From an uncultured Pseudomonadota bacterium (lineage in GTDB: Bacteria; Pseudomonadota; Gammaproteobacteria; Burkholderiales; Thiobacillaceae), in assembly GCA_903883985.1 (NCBI GenBank), contig CAISDD010000223.1, positions 1-6,682 on the forward strand: a stretch of DNA of 6,682 nt. The letters are read 5' to 3'. Positions 4,980-6,682 of the stretch are shown piece after piece. Every line of letters begins with the position of its first letter. The stretch's first letter is position 1. The notes beneath the pieces were generated by a model. The model was not told the origin of the DNA. It worked only from the letters and a program-made list of their open reading frames with translations, and ran no database searches. The translations under genes and the position numbers were made by a program.

Positions 4980-6122
4980 GTGCCCTACTGGCGCCTGTCC
5001 AGCTTCTATTTCTTCTATTTCGCCTTCGTCGGTGCGATGGCCCCGTTCTGGGGGCTTTATCTGCACTCCCTGGCGTTCAATGCCTTGCAGATCGGCGTGC
5101 TGATGTCGCTCTTGCAGGTGATGCGCATCTTCGCGCCCAACATCTGGGGCCATATCGCCGATCGCACGGGCCGCCGCGTCGCCATCGTCCAGTTGGCCGC
5201 CCTGGTCTGTCTGGTGGCTTTCGCCGGCGTGTTCTTCGCGAAGAGCTTCTGGTGGCTGTTCGCGGTGATGTCGCTCATCAGCTTCTTCTGGAGCGCTTCC
5301 CTGCCGCTGGTGGAAGCGACCACCTTGTCTCACCTGGGTGCGCGCAGCGATCGCTATGGCCGCATCCGCCTCTGGGGCTCGGTTGGCTTTATCCTGGTGG
5401 TGGTGGGTCTGGGGTCTTTGCTCGATCATGCCCCGATCAGTCTGGTTCCCTGGGTGGTGATCAGTCTGTTGGTCGGCATCGTCCTGACTTCCCGCTTCAT
5501 TCCGGAAGCGGAAATGGCCCACCACGAAGCGGTCCATATCCCCTTGCGCGCCGTGCTGCGCCGCCCGCAAGTGCTGGCTCTGTTCAGCGCCGCCTTGCTG
5601 ATGGCCGCGGCACACGGCCCCTATTACACTTTCTTTACCATCCATCTGGTGCAGACCGGCTATAGCAAATCGGTGGCGGGCTGGCTCTGGGCTTTGGGCG
5701 TGGTTTGCGAGATCGGAGTTTTTCTCGTCATGCCACGCGTGTTTCGCAAGGTGCGCCCGGAAACCGTGCTGCTGCTCACCCTGCTCGCCGCTGCGGTGCG
5801 CTTTCTCCTGATCGGCTGGTTAGCCGACGATCTGCCGCTGCTGCTGCTGGCGCAATTGCTGCACGCACTCACTTTTGGCGCCTATCACGCTTCTGCTCTG
5901 GCCCTGGTGCACCGCCATTTCACCGGCCGCAACCAGGCGCGCGGGCAGGCGCTCTACAATAGCATCGCCTTAGGGATAGGCGGCACCGTCGGCAGTCTCT
6001 ATTCCGGCGCCGCCTGGGACTGGATCGGCCCAGGCCCGACCTTTAGCCTCGCGTCCGGTTGCGCCTTGCTGGGCGCCGGGGCATTCGTCTGGCTGGGCCG
6101 GCATGCGTGGCGCACCGGTTGA
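4980..6122 (+). CDS. MFS transporter, HcaT/3-phenylpropionate-permease-like
   Basis: This 380-residue inner-membrane protein has about 12 hydrophobic segments and belongs to the major facilitator superfamily, in the MFS_1-like/PPP group that includes E. coli HcaT (about 379 residues). Visible motifs are the N-terminal YWRLSSFYFFYFAFVGA, the cytoplasmic loop 2-3 motif GHIADRTGRR (57-66), SLPLVEATTLSHLG (107-120), YGRIRLWGSVGF (126-137) and LLHALTFGAYHAS (293-305). I chose the GTG at 4980, which gives the family start MPYWRLSS and has AGG at 4968-4970, 9 bases upstream. The frame is open far into aroC, but that part is antisense-like low-complexity shadow. The substrate is unknown. Members are annotated as aromatic-acid or nucleoside:proton symporters, and position after aroC only hints at an aromatic compound. 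Confidence 0.92.
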   Translation: MPYWRLSSFYFFYFAFVGAMAPFWGLYLHSLAFNALQIGVLMSLLQVMRIFAPNIWGHIADRTGRRVAIVQLAALVCLVAFAGVFFAKSFWWLFAVMSLISFFWSASLPLVEATTLSHLGARSDRYGRIRLWGSVGFILVVVGLGSLLDHAPISLVPWVVISLLVGIVLTSRFIPEAEMAHHEAVHIPLRAVLRRPQVLALFSAALLMAAAHGPYYTFFTIHLVQTGYSKSVAGWLWALGVVCEIGVFLVMPRVFRKVRPETVLLLTLLAAAVRFLLIGWLADDLPLLLLAQLLHALTFGAYHASALALVHRHFTGRNQARGQALYNSIALGIGGTVGSLYSGAAWDWIGPGPTFSLASGCALLGAGAFVWLGRHAWRTG

Positions 6123-6148
6123 CGCGGCCTGTCACGCGCCAGCCGGGT

Positions 6149-6451
6149 TCACGCTGAAGCGCGCCCGACGGCCGCGCGGATGCGTCGTATCGTGTCCGAA
6201 ACCGGCGCCTTCCCCGATACCTCCAGCCCGAAGTTGCGCGCGATCTCGTTGATTCTCGCCGGGTTGAGCGGCATTCCCCCTGCATCAATGGCACTGAGCA
6301 AGGCTCTGGCCTGGTGCAATTGGGGGTCGCGCTGTGGTTTGAACAGATTACTCAGCCAATCAGGCAGCCTGGGCATCACCGTAGCCTCATCCATGTCCGA
6401 GTTGGCATCGTAGCCCGGTTTCGGCGTTGAGAACAGGGCGGGAGGACTCAT
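6149..6451 (-). CDS. Small conserved hypothetical protein
   Basis: This is a 100-residue soluble protein with no signal peptide or membrane segment. Residues 27-40 (PRLPDWLSNLFKPQ) form an amphipathic, possibly membrane-touching helix. Residues 44-96 form a compact helical unit: LHQARALLSAIDAGG, LNPARINEIARNFGLEV, and PVSDTIRRIRAAVGR. I recognise this unit as a recurring small uncharacterised protein in betaproteobacteria; the repeated helix-turn-helix spacing could suit nucleic-acid or protein binding, but no function is known. The ATG at 6451 has GAGAAG 8 bases upstream. A second ATG at 6376, with GAGG 8 bases upstream, would give 75 residues that begin right at the helix and is a real alternative. 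It converges on the transporter gene with 26 bases between stops and no visible terminator. Confidence 0.66.
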   Translation of the reverse strand: MSPPALFSTPKPGYDANSDMDEATVMPRLPDWLSNLFKPQRDPQLHQARALLSAIDAGGMPLNPARINEIARNFGLEVSGKAPVSDTIRRIRAAVGRASA

Positions 6452-6682
6452 TTTGGTAACTTCTCAATAAGGCAGGGCAACCCTATCGACTGCGTGACGA
6501 GACCTATCGCGACTTCACCGGTGGTAAACGTCCTCTCAAGAAGCACGCTTCAACCTGTTGCTTCAAAAAGAAATCATCGCGGCAGCGCCGGCTTCCGGCC
6601 GGCTGTTTTCAAAGACGCAGGCAAGGATGCCTGCGCTACAGGGACTCGCCAGTGCTTCTTCAACCTGCCTGGGGTGGGTTAC
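6452..6682. other. Repeat-bearing tail with no convincing gene
   Basis: The first part (6452-6580) presumably holds the promoter of the small minus-strand gene, though I see no clear boxes. A plus-strand frame is open without a start codon from about 6459 to the window edge (AGQPYRLRDETYRDFTGGK...). Its first 30 residues look more protein-like than the rest, which runs through palindromes, so it may be a gene fragment. I do not recognise a family. Confidence 0.4.
6583..6640. repeat. Palindromic repeat pair
   Basis: GCCGG (6587-6591) can pair with CCGGC (6599-6603) and is followed by TTTT (6606-6609), which looks like a weak plus-strand terminator. Beside it, CGCAGGC (6616-6622) pairs with GCCTGCG (6629-6635) around a 6-base loop. 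The minus-strand wording 'GTAGCGCAGGC...GCCTGCGTC' is typical of a dispersed intergenic repeat in betaproteobacteria. Confidence 0.6.

Noticed and set aside
4953..5645. Minus-strand open frame (230 codons) opposite the transporter gene
   Set aside because: His/Gln/Asp-rich composition is the usual antisense of GC-rich membrane-protein codons; the plus strand encodes a clear MFS protein.
1..6682. CRISPR array, tRNA, rRNA, prophage or complete insertion sequence
   Set aside because: No regularly spaced repeats, no cloverleaf or rRNA sequence, and no transposase or phage gene was seen on either strand.

Overview
This is a GC-rich proteobacterial chromosomal segment. A YoaA/DinG-type helicase, chorismate synthase with an HcaT-like transporter behind it, and short palindromic repeats in nearly every inter-operon gap suggest a betaproteobacterium, perhaps Nitrosomonadales or Rhodocyclales. 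That placement is an inference from protein style and gene order, not from a marker gene.

Layout from left to right. Positions 1-63 hold two back-to-back perfect hairpins of a dispersed repeat. A minus-strand type II toxin-antitoxin operon follows: a ParC-like antitoxin (396-803) and a RelE/ParE-family toxin (119-406) that overlaps it and probably starts at TTG. A 287-base divergent gap (804-1090) carries a REP-like palindrome and small dyads. A plus-strand pair comes next: a DinG/YoaA-family iron-sulfur helicase (1091-3052) and, 7 bases later, a small HIRAN-domain protein with a clear signal peptide (3060-3440). A 79-bp element with 11-bp inverted ends begins inside the last codons of the HIRAN gene and supplies its stop codon. 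The rest of the gap to aroC holds a decayed minus-strand fragment of a bacterial transglutaminase-family gene (about 3565-3672). Then come chorismate synthase aroC (3853-4950) and a 12-helix MFS transporter of the HcaT/PPP type (4980-6122), probably one transcript. A small conserved hypothetical gene (6149-6451) faces them on the minus strand, and the last 230 bases are repeat-rich and probably non-coding.

Working together: the helicase is a DNA-repair housekeeping protein. Its HIRAN neighbour has a DNA-recognition fold in cytosolic proteins but here carries an export signal, so a joint role is uncertain. AroC makes chorismate, the last shared precursor of the aromatic amino acids, folate and quinones. 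The adjacent transporter resembles aromatic-acid permeases, but its substrate cannot be read from the sequence. The toxin-antitoxin pair is a self-contained module.

I see no strong case for a new multi-gene defence or biosynthetic system. The most rewarding points are the TTG toxin start, the exported HIRAN protein, the repeat that ends the HIRAN reading frame, and the transglutaminase relic.
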